A stretch of DNA of 64,000 nt, from the NCBI RefSeq assembly GCF_033473495.1, contig NC_088938.1, positions 806,001-870,000 on the forward strand, in the 5' to 3' direction. The position numbers were made by a program, and so were the translations under genes. A model generated the notes under the pieces. The model ran no database searches. It was not told the DNA's origin and saw only the letters and a program-made list of their open reading frames with translations. Position 1 is the first letter of the stretch, and the number at the start of each line of letters is the position of its first letter. Positions 62,272-64,000 of this stretch are shown piece by piece. Origin of the DNA: Cercospora beticola (taxonomy: Eukaryota > Ascomycota > Dothideomycetes > Mycosphaerellales > Mycosphaerellaceae).

Positions 62272-64000
62272 ATGTGGTCTCGCAGCTTGCTCAGACCATT
62301 GCCCAAGCTATGTCGAGCTCGTGGATTGGTGAAGCCGCGTTATTCTACATTCTGCGACCGCTCGCTCTACGAGAATGGCACATTCCATGCTGCTCAAGAT
62401 GATTCATCATATCATCTGCCTGCTCTAGACGATGCCCGTTCGAGGACATTGGCCACCAGCCACGACAACTTGCATCCACTCGCGAACGACCGTGCTCCGC
62501 GTGAAGGATTGTCATCGGGCTTGCAGTCCAGCAATGGTTCGCCTGCAGATGGCCAGCCTGCTCAATCGGCAGCGTCCCGCAAAGTTGGCTCAGATATGCA
62601 ATACGACGAAACTGGTCTGGAAGTCACGGCGCATGACGATAGAAGCATATCGTTCAACATGTAGGCCGCATCCGCCCTCTATCATCGGATTGATATTGAC
62701 GATTCAAAGGTCAAACGCAGCTCGCTCAATCACAGGCGTTGCGCGTTTCAAGCTCTGTGTCCGCCAACCTGGAGACGGCCACCTTCGTGGCCCCACCACC
62801 TATGCGGAACGGTTACGAATTATGCGCATGCTGGACCACCAAATTCAACAATCTCATACACTCGGCCTAGGCGCCCTTGCTTCGGCTGTCCGAGCAGTTG
62901 ACAAAACTTTACAGGACGGTCAACGAGTACTGCTCTTTGGCCCTGGTATGACCAAGGCAACCATAACTGCCGATGGCCCACTAGACTATGGGTTTCATGT
63001 TCGTTTCCGTAAAGATCACGGGCTCTGCGGCACCCAGATCAAACATTTATTCATTTACGTGTTCGGCAACTACAACGAAGACAGCGCTGTAGAATCCCAA
63101 AGCAAATCGGGTCCCATCCAGTTCGACCTGAAACATCTTCAACAAACGGCTGACATGGTGATCGAGCGTATCCGTGACGCCATGAGCTTCCATGAACCAG
63201 AAGCTTTATTGAAGACCATTGCGGAGAGTATGCTTCGTGTCCTACGGTTCCGCACACCTCACCTGGGTATCAAAGGCGTTAGTATGACAACTAGGCCTGC
63301 ATCTGAAGAGCAACCGAGGCTCAAAGTTCATGCCTGCTGGGCAGACGCCGAGTGCGGCGTGCCAGCTGAACACGACCGGCTCTCCAAAGCAGTTGAGGTT
63401 AATGTCAAGCAAGTACCGAGAGGCAACCCTTTGGCCGAGCAGGAAAATGATGTCGATGAAGAAGAAAGCGAAGAAATGATCAGCGCCGCGCCAGATGCGG
63501 AGAAGTCCAGTCCTCAGCCGAAGCAGGAGGAAAGTGTCCATCTTACGATTCCCCTGCCACTCGTGCGTGTATCAGGTGGCAAGGAGCTTCTATTTGATTC
63601 TGGAGAAGTAAAGTAAGTGACCAGAAGCCTCGACCTTCGAGCTCATCACTGACTAGGACTAGGACCAAGTCACTTTGGCGTTTCGGAATGTCGAGATACA
63701 AGATTATGTTGAGATGGCCAATTGCAGCCAATCTGCCTCATGATCTAACGCGAGATCTTGTCAAGCAAGCTACAGAAAATGCCATTCAGAAGACATCAGG
63801 AGTCGACTGCGCAGCCCTGAGTCACGCTGTTCAGACGTTGCAGACATCGCTTCCGTCTTGTCCATTGGTCACGTTGCAGGTTTTCGATGAGGCTCGTGCC
63901 AAGTCACAGAAACTGGAAATGGATCCTCATGCATCGTTATTTACCTTCAGGACGACCCCGGAACGAAAACGAAAAGGTCTTTGGGAATTGGCACTGATTG
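62272..64000 (+). CDS. Mitochondrial-type protein of uncertain function, 3' end outside window (partial)
   Basis: Exons 62272-62660, 62710-63612 and 63657 (or 63663) to the window edge join in phase across introns of 49 and 44 (or 50) nt. The start MWSRSLLRPLPKLCRARGLV is a typical basic, amphipathic mitochondrial presequence running to RYSTF. The body has helical and beta segments (AERLRIMRMLDHQIQQ, VLLFGPGMTKATI, DYGFHVRFRKD, IKHLFIYVFGN) with a Glu/Asp-rich stretch before the second intron. A block near IRDAMSFHEPEALLKTIAESMLRVLRFRTPH faintly recalls tunnelling-fold (FolB-like) proteins, but the likeness is too weak to name it. The final exon is open through the window end, so the protein is longer than 550 residues. 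Confidence 0.6.

Noticed and set aside
1..64000. Transposon, tRNA, rRNA, CRISPR or viral insert
   Set aside because: No reverse transcriptase, integrase, transposase, terminal repeats, cloverleaf-like element or repeat-spacer array was recognised by eye. The retropepsin-like domain at 44407-45830 stands alone in a spliced host-type gene. A covariance-model and repeat search would be needed to be sure.

Overview
The window looks like nuclear DNA of a filamentous ascomycete, most likely a Dothideomycete related to the Mycosphaerellaceae. The evidence is dense single-copy genes on both strands with short introns (about 45-110 nt, GT-AG, often with a CTAAC/CTGAC-like branch site), fungus-only families (2EXR-like LPREIRD proteins, DUF6594, DUF7770-like, a PigL_N-like N-terminus), a hybrid histidine kinase, a Polycomb EED subunit and an Mx-like dynamin. 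I saw no transposon, rRNA, tRNA, CRISPR or organellar sequence. I assigned genes by reading motifs and checking splice phase by hand; no database search was run.

Layout, left to right. 0-7 kb: 3' end of a RING-H2 protein, a gamma-glutamylcyclotransferase-like gene, a small conserved protein and an O-fucosyltransferase-like type II membrane protein. 6.6-15 kb: a 1470-residue hybrid histidine kinase, a WSS1-type DNA-protein crosslink protease and RNase P/MRP subunit RPP1/p30. 15-22 kb: a 2EXR-like protein, 3-hydroxyanthranilate dioxygenase with a mitochondrial-type presequence, a DUF7770-like protein beside an APH-like kinase, and a SIRT5-like sirtuin. 22-28 kb: a dynamin-like GTPase, an epoxide hydrolase and a secreted protein with an apparent frameshift. 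28-37 kb: a MOB/phocein protein divergent from a ZNG1/CobW zinc GTPase, EED, then a 1.7 kb gap and a PAS protein. 37-47 kb: mitochondrial MSH1, two fungus-specific genes, and a head-to-head pair of a DUF6594 membrane protein and a PigL_N-retropepsin fusion. 46-57 kb: a conserved unknown, helicase HRQ1, a TMT1-like methyltransferase, a small secreted Cys-rich protein and an F-box/LRR protein. 57-64 kb: a 2.4 kb gap, a 66-residue membrane microprotein, a nitronate monooxygenase ending in SKL, and a partial mitochondrial-type protein.

The genes are mostly independent housekeeping or regulatory loci rather than one cluster; genome-maintenance functions recur (WSS1, MSH1, HRQ1). The strongest pattern not explained by gene content is a set of abrupt strand-composition switches. 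At five loci the + strand flips within a few hundred bases from C-rich/G-poor to G-rich/C-poor, always in that left-to-right order and regardless of gene strand. Direct base counts are given. This resembles upward GC-skew jumps at replication initiation sites, but on a very small scale. Other items worth checking are the PigL_N-retropepsin/DUF6594 pair, the mitochondrial-type 3-HAO, the sirtuin lacking the usual cofactor-loop arginine, and the frameshifted secreted protein.
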